DNA from: SIG636 sp045537905
Lineage (GTDB): Bacteria > Bacillota > Clostridia > Oscillospirales > CAG-382
Length of the DNA: 19,896 nucleotides
Assembly: GCA_045537905.1 (NCBI GenBank)
Contig: JAZSQJ010000046.1
Location: forward strand, 1 to 19,896
Reading direction: 5' to 3'
The position numbers and the translations under genes are program-made. A model generated the notes under the pieces. The model ran no database searches, had not been told where the DNA came from, and was given only the letters and a program-made list of their open reading frames with translations. Of the stretch, positions 7,743-14,940 are shown piece after piece; the first letter of the stretch is position 1; each line of letters starts with the position of its first letter.

Positions 7743-8936
7743 ATGCGTAAAAAGCTACTTTCTTTTTCTCTTGCACTGGTGTTTTCTTTGTCTCTTGTTT
7801 CTTGCTCTCCCGATGGGGAAGAGATTGCAACGGGCGGCTTTGATATAGACAGGAATACCGTGCTGGACGAAGGTCTAAAGGACTTTAAGGACAGGCTTGA
7901 CGGCATATACGACGAGCCTGACGATTTAATTGAGTATGGCGGTCAGAACACCGTTCCGATAGTAGAGTTTGATGATGCGGTTTATGCTTCTGCTGAAGGA
8001 ATTAAGTATTATACACGCTATCTGTACTACTCCTTGGTGGAGCTTAAAAGCAGTGATATAAGTAATGCAATGCTTTACGGCATTAACGCTAAGGATGACC
8101 CTGCTTTTTGGAATTCCTTTGCCGTTGATACAAACAAAACAAGAAGAGAGCTTATTTTGGAAAAAGCAAAAAAAGATGCGTTTTACGCCACAGTTTCCAA
8201 TCTGGTAATGGAAGACTATGGCTTTGAAAAAAGCGACAACCATTTGCTTTCCTACCAGAATATACTGTCTATGTTCGGTAACGAGCAAGCGATAAACGAC
8301 CATTATAATGCATACGGCTTAGGTGACAATTATCTGTTGCCTTATCTGGAGCAGTATACTGCCTACAGCGAGTTCAGGGAGTATATGGTTGGCGTAGACG
8401 GTAAGTATTATCCTACCGACGAGCAGGCGAAAGAGTTTTTCAAAAACGAATGCTTGTATTTTGAGCAGATAGTTTTTAACTATATATACACTGACGATAA
8501 CGGATTCACCTATCCCAAGAGCGATGCTGATATCGTTGATGCCAAAAAGCGTGGCGAGGGTGTGTATGCCCAGATACAGGCCGATAAGCGAATGTTTGAT
8601 AGGAATATGCATTTGACAGAGCACGGCGAGTGGAGTGAGAACGTGTACGGTTATACCTACATTCCAAACGAAATACTGCCCGAGCTTGAGGAAGCGTATT
8701 TTAAGCTGAAGCCCGGCGAGATAACCGCTGTTGATACACCTTTGGGCTATTACATAATAAGGGCACTGGAGAAAACAGACAGCGCTTATGAGGCAAGCAA
8801 CTCCCGCATAATTGATGCTTATTGCGATATAAAGTTCAAATCAGAGCTGGATAAGTACGCCGATAAGCTTAATATTGATAAGGAACAGTTTACAAGATAC
8901 AGCTTTGAGGACGTACTGGTTCTTAAGAATAATTAA
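7743..8936 (+). CDS. Lipoprotein, PrsA/SurA-like foldase
   Basis: Third of three tandem lipoproteins, 397 residues from ATG 7743. That start is preferred over GTG 7734 because GAGGTG (7731-7736) is a well-placed ribosome binding site for it and overlaps the GTG. The signal peptide ends LVSC with Cys21 as the lipid site. Residues about 118-124 give DDPAFWN (Phe122-Trp123), the motif shared with the two previous genes. Residues about 238-345 resemble a parvulin domain: LYFEQIVFNYIYTDD, VDAKKRGEGVYAQIQ, then LKPGEITAVDTPLGYYIIRALE, a typical PPIC ending. The gap after the preceding gene is 12 bases. It probably forms a foldase set with its neighbours; whether all three are catalytic is unknown. 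Confidence 0.8.
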   Translation: MRKKLLSFSLALVFSLSLVSCSPDGEEIATGGFDIDRNTVLDEGLKDFKDRLDGIYDEPDDLIEYGGQNTVPIVEFDDAVYASAEGIKYYTRYLYYSLVELKSSDISNAMLYGINAKDDPAFWNSFAVDTNKTRRELILEKAKKDAFYATVSNLVMEDYGFEKSDNHLLSYQNILSMFGNEQAINDHYNAYGLGDNYLLPYLEQYTAYSEFREYMVGVDGKYYPTDEQAKEFFKNECLYFEQIVFNYIYTDDNGFTYPKSDADIVDAKKRGEGVYAQIQADKRMFDRNMHLTEHGEWSENVYGYTYIPNEILPELEEAYFKLKPGEITAVDTPLGYYIIRALEKTDSAYEASNSRIIDAYCDIKFKSELDKYADKLNIDKEQFTRYSFEDVLVLKNN

Positions 8937-8976
8937 CTTACGTAATTAAAAATTTATATAAGGATAGGTAAAGATT

Positions 8977-10146
8977 ATGACTCCCAGAGAAGTTTATGAC
9001 AACATAATGCGAGATGCTATTTCCGTTTATTCTGCGGAAGGGCTTCTTGAAAAGCTTGAAAGCGGCAAAAAGCTCCGCATAAAGATGGGTGCTGACCCCA
9101 GCCGTCCCGACCTGCACCTCGGTCACTCCGTACCACTGAGAAAGCTCAGGATGCTGCAGGACCTTGGTCACGAGATAGTTTTTGTTATCGGTGACTTTAC
9201 TGCTATGATAGGCGACCCCTCCGGTAAGAGCAAAACCCGTGTTCCCCTTACCTTTGAGCAGACCAGAGCAAACAGCATTTCCTACTATGAGCAGGTTTGT
9301 AAAATACTTGACAGAGAAAAGACCACGATAACCTATAACTCTGACTGGCTTGGCAAAATGACCTTTGAGGACGTTCTTTCTCTTGCGGGCAAGTACACCC
9401 TTGCACGCATTCTGGAAAGAGACGACTTTGCAAAGAGATACGCCTCCAACCAGCCCATCGGTATGCACGAGATGTTTTATCCCCTGATGCAGGGCTATGA
9501 CTCTGTTGCTCTTAACGCTGACGTGGAAATCGGCGGCAACGACCAAACCTTTAATTTGCTTGTTGGCAGAGAGCTTCAGAAGGACTACGGTCAAACACCT
9601 CAAGAGGTTATTACCTTCCCCTTGTTGCCCGGCTTGGACGGTGTGGAGAAGATGAGTAAGTCTCTTGATAACTATATCGGTATAGACGAGGCACCTGAGC
9701 TTATGTATGAAAAGTGTATGAAGGTTCCCGATGCTTTGTTGCTTACGTATTTCCGCCTTACCTCCGATTTAACAGAGGACAGGTATGCAGAGCTGGTTGA
9801 AAAGGATATTATGGCTGCTCACAGACTGTATGCAGAGACTATAGTTCGTATGTACCACGGCGAGGAAATGATAGCTGCAGCCGCTGAAAGATATAAGAGC
9901 ATAGCAGGCGGCGGTGTTCCCAGCGAGATGGACGAGTACGAATGTGCCGTTGGTACGAGAGTAACCGATATCCTCCGCAAAAGCGGACTTGCTCCCTCCG
10001 GCAGCGAAGCAAGACGTCTTATGCAGGGCGGCGGCGTGAAAATTGACGGTGCACAGGTTAAAGACCCCAACACCACCTTTGATGCTGCAGGCGAATACGT
10101 TGTAAGCAAGGGCAAAAACAAGTTTATAAAGGTTATAGCAAAATAA
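8977..10146 (+). CDS. tyrS: Tyrosyl-tRNA synthetase (TyrZ-like type)
   Basis: Charges tRNA-Tyr with tyrosine in the cytosol. It is a class I synthetase of 389 residues. HLGH lies at residues 47-50 and KMSKS at 225-229. The KMSKS spelling and the VIGDFTAMIGDPSGKSKTR segment suggest the TyrZ-like branch rather than the E. coli-like KFGKS type. The C-terminal 60 residues form an S4 RNA-binding domain (DILRKSGLAPSGSEARRLMQGGGVKI). ATG 8977 is preceded by AAGGATAGG at suitable spacing. Only 40 bases separate it from the upstream lipoprotein, and this gap has no room for a T-box leader, so it is either read through from upstream or controlled otherwise. A strong terminator follows. Confidence 0.97.
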   Translation: MTPREVYDNIMRDAISVYSAEGLLEKLESGKKLRIKMGADPSRPDLHLGHSVPLRKLRMLQDLGHEIVFVIGDFTAMIGDPSGKSKTRVPLTFEQTRANSISYYEQVCKILDREKTTITYNSDWLGKMTFEDVLSLAGKYTLARILERDDFAKRYASNQPIGMHEMFYPLMQGYDSVALNADVEIGGNDQTFNLLVGRELQKDYGQTPQEVITFPLLPGLDGVEKMSKSLDNYIGIDEAPELMYEKCMKVPDALLLTYFRLTSDLTEDRYAELVEKDIMAAHRLYAETIVRMYHGEEMIAAAAERYKSIAGGGVPSEMDEYECAVGTRVTDILRKSGLAPSGSEARRLMQGGGVKIDGAQVKDPNTTFDAAGEYVVSKGKNKFIKVIAK

Positions 10147-10160
10147 GCTGATTGCTAAAA

Positions 10161-10200
10161 TGCACCCCGATGGCGTTCTGCCATCGGGGTGCATATTTTA
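10161..10200. terminator. Bidirectional intrinsic terminator between tyrS and sigG
   Basis: A perfect 14-bp stem (10161-10174 with 10180-10193) rich in G and C encloses a 5-base loop GTTCT. Plus-strand transcripts continue TATTTTA; minus-strand transcripts continue TTTTAGC. It therefore suits both convergent genes. Confidence 0.93.
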
Positions 10201-10211
10201 TGCGGTTTTGT

Positions 10212-10982
10212 TTAGAATTGGTGTTTGATTTTTTCCAGTGCCGCTTTTTCTATCCTGCTTACCTGTGCCTGGGATACGTTTATTTCCGAGGCAACCTCGA
10301 TCTGTGTTTTACCCCTGAAAAAGCGTAGTGCCAGAACCTTTTGCTCCCGTTCGTCCAGCTGCTTCATAGCCTCGTTAAGAGCCAGACCGTTTATCCATTC
10401 CTCGTCGGTGTTCTTGGAATCTTTAATCTGGTCGAGCACGTAAACCGAATCACTGCCGTCGGAATACACAGGCTCGTATAAGGAAACCGGTGTAGCTATA
10501 GCATCAAGGGCGTTGACGATATCCCCTTTAGGCACCTCCAGCTCCTTTGCAATTTCCTCTATCGTCGGCTCTCTTTGCAGGCTTATAAATAGCTTTTCCT
10601 TGGCTTGCAACGCCTTGTATGCCAAATCACGCATAGAACGTGAAACTCTTATCGAGTTGTTGTCCCGTACAAAGCGCCGCATTTCCCCCAGTATCATTGG
10701 TACCGCATAGGTTGAAAACTTAACGTCCAGACTCAGGTCAAAATTGTCTATTGCTTTAATCAGTCCAATGCATCCAACCTGAAAAAGGTCGTCGACAGAC
10801 TCGCCTTTGCCTGTAAAGGATTGCAGCACACTTAAAACCAAGCGAAGGTTGCCGTTTATAAGCTTTTCTCTGGCAAGCTTGTCCCCCTTTACCGCTTTTT
10901 CAAGTAAGTCCTTTTTTTCTTTTGCCGACAGTACGGTAAGCGTCGAGGTATTAATCCCACATATATCTACCTTGTTAAACAT
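10212..10982 (-). CDS. sigG: RNA polymerase forespore-specific sigma factor SigG
   Basis: Directs late forespore transcription during endospore formation. The 256 residues align closely by eye with Bacillus subtilis SigG: start FNKVDICGINTS; AREKLINGNLRLVLSVLQ; region 2 DDLFQVGCIGLIKAIDNFDL and KFSTYAVPMILGEMRRF; DNNSIRVSRSMRDLAYKALQ; PVSLYEPVYSDGSD; and the region 4.2 helix-turn-helix TQIEVASEINVSQAQVSRIEKA near the C-terminus. The N-terminal KVDICG motif and the YEPVYSDG segment separate it from SigF and SigE. ATG 10982 has GGGAGG a few bases upstream. In B. subtilis sigG sits behind spoIIGA-sigE; here those genes are not adjacent upstream, where a YesL-like gene and terminator are found instead. 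A SigF-like promoter lies upstream. It shows that the host is a spore former or a recent descendant of one. Confidence 0.97.
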   Translation of the reverse strand: MFNKVDICGINTSTLTVLSAKEKKDLLEKAVKGDKLAREKLINGNLRLVLSVLQSFTGKGESVDDLFQVGCIGLIKAIDNFDLSLDVKFSTYAVPMILGEMRRFVRDNNSIRVSRSMRDLAYKALQAKEKLFISLQREPTIEEIAKELEVPKGDIVNALDAIATPVSLYEPVYSDGSDSVYVLDQIKDSKNTDEEWINGLALNEAMKQLDEREQKVLALRFFRGKTQIEVASEINVSQAQVSRIEKAALEKIKHQF

Positions 10983-11011
10983 TTGCGTCCTCCCAAAAGA
11001 GCTAGTATAAC

Positions 11012-11041
11012 AAGTTTGTCCAATTTAAGCTTGGTAGATAC
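11012..11041 (-). promoter_or_regulatory. Candidate SigF-type promoter of sigG
   Basis: On the minus strand GTATC (11041-11037) is followed after 15 bases by GGACAAACTT (11021-11012). This resembles the SigF consensus as I recall it (about GYWTA, 15 bases, GGNRANANTW) with one mismatch in each element. SigF drives sigG in Bacillus. The site places the start about 20-25 bases before the ribosome binding site. Confidence 0.4.
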
Positions 11042-11064
11042 AAGGACTAAGCAAAATTAACTTA

Positions 11065-11101
11065 AAGAAAAAGCAAGTAAGCCATCTGGACTTACTCGCT
11101 T
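11065..11101 (-). terminator. Intrinsic terminator of the proC-to-YesL-like gene string
   Basis: On the minus strand an 11-bp stem AAGCGAGTAAG/CTTACTTGCTT with one G-T wobble (11091-11101 with 11071-11081) and a 9-base loop is followed by TTTTTCTTT. It lies just after the YesL-like stop codon and ahead of the sigG promoter. Confidence 0.85.
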
Positions 11102-11116
11102 TTATGTTGTGGGATG

Positions 11117-12088
11117 TTATTCCGCCTCGGATTGTTTGGGGGTGCCGTCAGCTTCATAAAACGGGTCGATCATAAACCTTTTTACAACGGGATATGCGCA
11201 GTAAACACACATAAATGCAGTTAAAGCAATTGTAAATACAAATAAAAGGAGAAGACCAAAGCTTCTGAGAAGTATTATCAGATAAGCACTTATAACAAAG
11301 ATTATAACCAAGCCCAACAGCATCATAAGGGTGCGTTTAATACCTGCAGAGCTTAGTATAAAAGCGTACTTAAAAAGCTTTTTGTAACTAAGGTTAAAGG
11401 TTACAATCATCAGATAGATAAACACTCTCATAACGAAGTATAAAACTGTTATTAAAATCATCGCAAACAAAAGCATTTTCATAGGGAAGCTGTTGGCGTT
11501 GTAATAGTAAAAGGGAAGTGCGTAAGCTACGGCAAAAATGCAAAGACAATCAATTAAACCGAATATAATGGATTGCTTAATATTTTTGCGGATGGCAGAG
11601 AAAAAGTCGTGCCATACAAAAACAGCCTTTTCCTGTACGATATTACGCATTATATAGGTGCAGCCTACGTTAAGAGGTCCAAATAAAAATACAACTATCA
11701 AGCCAATGTATTTAAGTATAGCGGTGGCAGTGTTGTCAACGTTTACAGTGGTAATCAAGGAATAGGGAACGGATAAGGCGTTGAATGCACTACCGTTTTC
11801 GTATGCCGACATACCTTGATAATGAGCAAACACCGATGACGTTGGAGTAACCGTAAGGTCTGCAATCTGTATACCGAAAAAGCTACCCGAATATCCGAAC
11901 AAAGTAAAGATTATCGGAGAAAGCATTAGTATAATCAAAAGATTAAGCTTGCATAATGCACCCATCTTATTAAATGTAACCTTAAAGAATGATTTAAGAC
12001 TGAATTTATCGTCAACCAGTCGTGCCTGCTCAGCGTCCAGATCCTCGTCTCTTGTTTTGTTGCCTGTTACTCTGTCAAAAAAGCTCAC
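11117..12088 (-). CDS. YesL-like (DUF624) integral membrane protein
   Basis: A 323-residue multi-pass membrane protein. A charged N-terminus (DRVTGNKTRDEDLDAEQ) precedes about six hydrophobic segments, roughly at residues 44-65, 128-148, 172-195, 203-225, 247-268 and 272-300. The segment GPLNVGCTYIMRNIVQEKAVFVWHDFF followed by KNIKQS is typical of the YesL/DUF624 family. That family is found in Firmicutes, often near carbohydrate or membrane genes, and its function is not established. The gene lies 33 bases after the recombinase gene on the same strand and ends at a terminator, so it is probably last in the string. Family placement is by recognisable motif, not by a search. Confidence 0.75.
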   Translation of the reverse strand: MSFFDRVTGNKTRDEDLDAEQARLVDDKFSLKSFFKVTFNKMGALCKLNLLIILMLSPIIFTLFGYSGSFFGIQIADLTVTPTSSVFAHYQGMSAYENGSAFNALSVPYSLITTVNVDNTATAILKYIGLIVVFLFGPLNVGCTYIMRNIVQEKAVFVWHDFFSAIRKNIKQSIIFGLIDCLCIFAVAYALPFYYYNANSFPMKMLLFAMILITVLYFVMRVFIYLMIVTFNLSYKKLFKYAFILSSAGIKRTLMMLLGLVIIFVISAYLIILLRSFGLLLLFVFTIALTAFMCVYCAYPVVKRFMIDPFYEADGTPKQSEAE

Positions 12089-12121
12089 TGTATTACACCT
12101 CTTTTATCTTGCTGTCTTTTA

Positions 12122-13027
12122 CTATGCACGGGGATGATACTTCATATACCTTCTCTTATGGTAAACCTTCAATCGTTGGGCGTATCTTTGCGTTGAAGAA
12201 ATATCAGAGTGGCCGAGAACCTCCTGTATCTCGTGAATGTCGGCACCGTTTTGAAGCAAATGTGCCGCAAAGGAATGTCTCAGACTGTGGGGTGTTATCT
12301 CGTTTAATATGTTTGCCTCAGCAGCGTAGGTTTTAAGTATCTTCCAAAGCCCCTGTCTTGTCATTCTCTCACCCGAGATGTTTACAAACAAAGCAGACTC
12401 GTCGGGAGTAAGCACAAGCAGCTTCCTTGCGCCGTTGATGTATTCTGCAAGGTTTTTTACCGCCAGAGGGTATAGGGGGATATGACGCTCCTTGTCACCC
12501 TTGGAACACTTGATAATTGACAGGGATAGGTTAACGTCGCCGATGTTAAGCTCAACAAGCTCGCTTGCCTTTATGCCTGTGGCATACAAAAGCTCCATCA
12601 TAGCTTTGTCCCTTATGCTCTTTGCATCCTTGCCCGAGGGTTGGGATAAAAGCCTTTCTACCTCGGCGTTGGTCAGTACTCTGGGAGTGGATATATTGCT
12701 TTTATCGTTATGAATTTCTCTTGCAGGGTTGTGGTCGATCTCCCCTTGACTAAGCATATACTGCAGCAAACTGCGAACAGCGGACAGGGAGCGAGAGACC
12801 GACGCAGGAGAAAAGCCTCTTTCGTTAAGATACAGCTTGTAATCGTTTACGTGCTCTTTGATAACGTCGCAAAAAGAGCTGATGCCGATAGCCGTACAAA
12901 AGGCCGCAAATCTGTCCAGATCCCTGAGATAAGCCTGTATTGTATTGGGAGAGGACTTTTTTGTATCACGCATATATGTAATAAAATCGTTTTGTTGTGT
13001 TGTTATGGATGCGGTTACAACAGACAT
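12122..13027 (-). CDS. XerC/XerD-type tyrosine recombinase with Lys in the first catalytic Arg position
   Basis: Site-specific recombinase of 301 residues, the usual Xer length (about 295-305). An N-terminal SAM-like core-binding domain (SPNTIQAYLRDLDRF) is followed by the catalytic domain. Visible catalytic positions are: beta-hairpin Lys in SKGDKERHIPL, His247 and Arg250 in HSLRHSF, His273 in LGHSD, and nucleophile Tyr282 in STQRYAQ. The first arginine, normally in YATGLRVSEL, is lysine here (YATGIKASEL, Lys153, codon at 12569-12571). The start has GGAG eight bases upstream. It follows a SpoIIM-like gene by 15 bases; in Bacillus xerD also lies near spoIIM, which supports a chromosomal XerD-like role in dimer resolution. 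Nothing around it suggests an integrase of a mobile element. XerC and XerD cannot be told apart here. Confidence 0.88.
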   Translation of the reverse strand: MSVVTASITTQQNDFITYMRDTKKSSPNTIQAYLRDLDRFAAFCTAIGISSFCDVIKEHVNDYKLYLNERGFSPASVSRSLSAVRSLLQYMLSQGEIDHNPAREIHNDKSNISTPRVLTNAEVERLLSQPSGKDAKSIRDKAMMELLYATGIKASELVELNIGDVNLSLSIIKCSKGDKERHIPLYPLAVKNLAEYINGARKLLVLTPDESALFVNISGERMTRQGLWKILKTYAAEANILNEITPHSLRHSFAAHLLQNGADIHEIQEVLGHSDISSTQRYAQRLKVYHKRRYMKYHPRA

Positions 13028-13042
13028 ATATATAACTCCGTT

Positions 13043-13681
13043 TCAAGAGAGAAATAAGCTAAGGATAAAATATAAAGAAAAACAGTAAATAAATGCGTTG
13101 GCTGTGAAAGCCATACCCAGTGAAAGAATATCACCGGTCTTAAAGGGGTGTGTGCGTTTTTTGTAAAACAACATCGTTTCCGTAAAGAACACCGTTGATG
13201 CTAACAGCGTTACTACAAAAAGTGCAATGATAGAGAAGCAAACGGGAAAGCTTTTTTCGAAAACCTTATCAATCAGTGCAAAAAAGAAATAGGAAGAAAT
13301 GTAGTAATAATGGATTGCCGATACCAAAGTAACGGGTAGGGCAAAAACGGTAAAAGCAGATAGAAAGGAGACACATAACAGTAACAAGCCTAATCCAACG
13401 TTTCCCGTAATTAATGCAGAAAAATAATCGCCGTTCATAAAAGCGTCCGCTGTATCGGTAATTAAACCGTTACCAAAATCAGGCAGCCGCAGATGTATAC
13501 ATCTGGAAAGTACGGACACCACTGAAAAAACGGATAACAGCAAATAGTAATAGTTAGCTCTGCTTTTGAAAAACAGATTGATACGGGCAAAAAGGGTGAA
13601 TATGTTAAACCTTTTTCTTTGCTCTTCCTCACAGGGGGGGACGTATAAAACCAATGCCTTTTCTTCGTTATAATGTGTCAT
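13043..13681 (-). CDS. Membrane protein, possibly SpoIIM-like
   Basis: A 212-residue integral membrane protein. ATG 13681 is chosen because AAAAGGA precedes it by eight bases; an in-frame TTG at 13741 would add 20 residues with no binding site. After a hydrophilic N-terminus (THYNEEKALVLYVPPCEEEQRKRF) there is a first membrane segment near residue 45-62, an extracytoplasmic loop, then several hydrophobic segments from about residue 90 to the end. Length and the pattern of an early segment, loop and later cluster resemble SpoIIM, a membrane protein of the forespore-engulfment DMP complex. Proximity to the Xer gene, as in Bacillus, adds weight. Sequence similarity is too weak to be sure, so it may be an unrelated membrane protein. 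The start codon lies in a predicted RNA stem. Confidence 0.7.
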   Translation of the reverse strand: MTHYNEEKALVLYVPPCEEEQRKRFNIFTLFARINLFFKSRANYYYLLLSVFSVVSVLSRCIHLRLPDFGNGLITDTADAFMNGDYFSALITGNVGLGLLLLCVSFLSAFTVFALPVTLVSAIHYYYISSYFFFALIDKVFEKSFPVCFSIIALFVVTLLASTVFFTETMLFYKKRTHPFKTGDILSLGMAFTANAFIYCFSLYFILSLFLS

Positions 13682-13726
13682 CAAAAACATCCTTTTCTGA
13701 ATTTGTTGCTTGTGATAACACATTAT
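13670..13726 (-). promoter_or_regulatory. Inverted repeat burying the start codon of the SpoIIM-like gene
   Basis: Arms ATAATGTGTCATCA (13670-13683) and TGATAACACATTAT (13713-13726) are inverted copies matching at 13 of 14 positions, with a 29-base loop. In the minus-strand mRNA the mismatch becomes a U-G pair, giving an unbroken 14-bp stem. The start codon (13681-13679) is in the 3' arm, and the ribosome binding site is in the loop. It may act as a translational switch or, as DNA, as an operator. Confidence 0.6.
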
Positions 13727-13745
13727 GTAAAAAGAGGACAACTTA

Positions 13746-14582
13746 TTACTGGGCTTGTTCGATTTCTACTGCCATCTCCTCTGCTCTTGCTGTGCAGGCA
13801 AGCATTGCCTTGGCAACGGTATCTGTAAAACCTTCCGAATATAAAACGGATAAAGCCGCAAGGGTGGTGCCGTTAGGAGATGAAACGTCCTTTATTAAGG
13901 TATCAATATCCTTTCCTGACCGTTCAATCATTTTTACAGCACCCTTAATGGACTGTAAAATCAAAGGAGCGGCCTTATCAGCAGGCACGTCCTGTGCTAC
14001 TGCCGCATCCAGCATAGCCTTGTAAAACAAATAAACATACGCAGGCGAGGAGCCGTTAACGGATATTACCTTGTTCATCAGACTCTCCGGCAATACTGCA
14101 ATCTCGGCAATGTTGGAAAACAACCTGCAAACCGTTTGGAAAACCTTGTCGCTTACATAATCGTTTTTAGAAACGGCAACCGCACCTTGTCCAAGCAACA
14201 GGGGAGTGTTGGGCATTGTGCGTATTACTGCAACGGGGGTGTCAAACTGACGCACTATAAAATCAGAAGAAACGGCGGCAGCAACAGATATATAAGTTTT
14301 GCTTGTATATGTTTTACAGGTTTCTTTAATCTCTTTTATTGCACCCGCTATAACGGAGGGCTTCAAGGCAAATAAAACCACGTCGGCTGCCTCTACGGCC
14401 TCGCTCATCGTGTCACAGCAATTAAGCTGTTGCATTATGTTGTTGTGGTATTTGCTTTTGTCCAGATCGTAAACGTATACGCTGGGGGAGGGAACAAGGC
14501 CCTTTGAAACAAGTCCGCTTATAATAGCGTTTGCAATATTTCCAGCACCTAGAAATGCAAATTTAAGGTTAGTTGCCGCCAT
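13746..14582 (-). CDS. proC: Pyrroline-5-carboxylate reductase
   Basis: Last step of proline synthesis: reduces pyrroline-5-carboxylate to proline with NAD(P)H in the cytosol. At 278 residues it has the normal length. The Rossmann motif FLGAGNIANAI lies at residues 10-20, ADVVLFALKP near 70-78, VIRTMPNTPLLLGQG around 120-135 and the C-terminal dimer domain signature NGSSPAYVYLFYKAMLDAA, ending with DVSSPNGTTLAAL. All are classic ProC features. It heads a same-strand string (SpoIIM-like, Xer, YesL-like) with its own promoter upstream. The start ATG has GAGG about 12 bases upstream and a poorer AGGAT nearer, so initiation may be modest. Confidence 0.96.
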   Translation of the reverse strand: MAATNLKFAFLGAGNIANAIISGLVSKGLVPSPSVYVYDLDKSKYHNNIMQQLNCCDTMSEAVEAADVVLFALKPSVIAGAIKEIKETCKTYTSKTYISVAAAVSSDFIVRQFDTPVAVIRTMPNTPLLLGQGAVAVSKNDYVSDKVFQTVCRLFSNIAEIAVLPESLMNKVISVNGSSPAYVYLFYKAMLDAAVAQDVPADKAAPLILQSIKGAVKMIERSGKDIDTLIKDVSSPNGTTLAALSVLYSEGFTDTVAKAMLACTARAEEMAVEIEQAQ

Positions 14583-14601
14583 ATCCTATCAAAACCTCGC
14601 C

Positions 14602-14628
14602 GAAAAAATTCCACCGCTGTCGGCGGTG
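14602..14628 (-). promoter_or_regulatory. Hairpin with U-run at the 5' end of the proC transcript
   Basis: On the minus strand CACCGC-CGACA-GCGGTG is followed by GAATTTTTTC, the shape of an intrinsic terminator. The predicted transcript start from the upstream promoter is at about 14629, so the hairpin would be the first structure in the mRNA. It is too close to the start for a normal terminator; a 5' stabilising stem or an operator is more likely. Confidence 0.45.
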
Positions 14629-14635
14629 TGAATAT

Positions 14636-14664
14636 ATAATAATACATTTGACATAATATTGCAA
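14636..14664 (-). promoter_or_regulatory. Sigma-A promoter for proC string
   Basis: On the minus strand TTGCAA (14664-14659) is followed after 17 bases by TATTAT (14641-14636), four and five of six consensus matches. The predicted start is near 14629. Confidence 0.6.
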
Positions 14665-14911
14665 GATGTTTTTGAACAAAAATCCAAAATTGGGGATTAT
14701 GACACTGTATTATGTAAATGGCGTTATGTTAACCTTGTCGACTTAATCAGTATTTCGTTTTGTGTATTGCCCTAAAACACAAGATGATGTATGTGGGAAA
14801 AATGTGGGTTAATTGTGCGGGAAAAACGTTGCGCTTTTTTGTAAAACCAGTGGTAAAAATGCACAAGTAAGCTTTTATATTTTTTACGGTCCCTTTTATT
14901 TCTAAGCTATG

Positions 14912-14940
14912 TTGCAAACCGGATAAAGCTGTGATATAAT
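14912..14940 (+). promoter_or_regulatory. Strong sigma-A promoter with extended -10
   Basis: TTGCAA (14912-14917), 17 bases, then perfect TATAAT (14935-14940) preceded by TGA (TGn extension). Predicted start near 14947 gives a leader of about 29 bases with GGAGG at 14967-14970 or one base longer before ATG 14976. Confidence 0.75.

Noticed and set aside
8937..8976. T-box leader for tyrS
   Set aside because: Only 40 bases lie between the genes and no T-box sequence or specifier stem is visible; the search also found none at hisZ.
12122..13027. Tyrosine recombinase as the mark of an integrated mobile element
   Set aside because: Flanking genes are chromosomal (proC, SpoIIM-like, YesL-like), the length fits Xer, and no attachment-site repeats, tRNA or phage genes are nearby.
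13682..13741. Extended start (TTG 13741) for the SpoIIM-like protein
   Set aside because: No binding site precedes it, and ATG 13681 has AAAAGGA at good spacing; the shorter form also has the usual SpoIIM length.
14784..14870. 28-residue open frame upstream of the small unknown gene (begins MMYVGKMW)
   Set aside because: No ribosome binding site and no promoter close by; short open frames of this size occur by chance.
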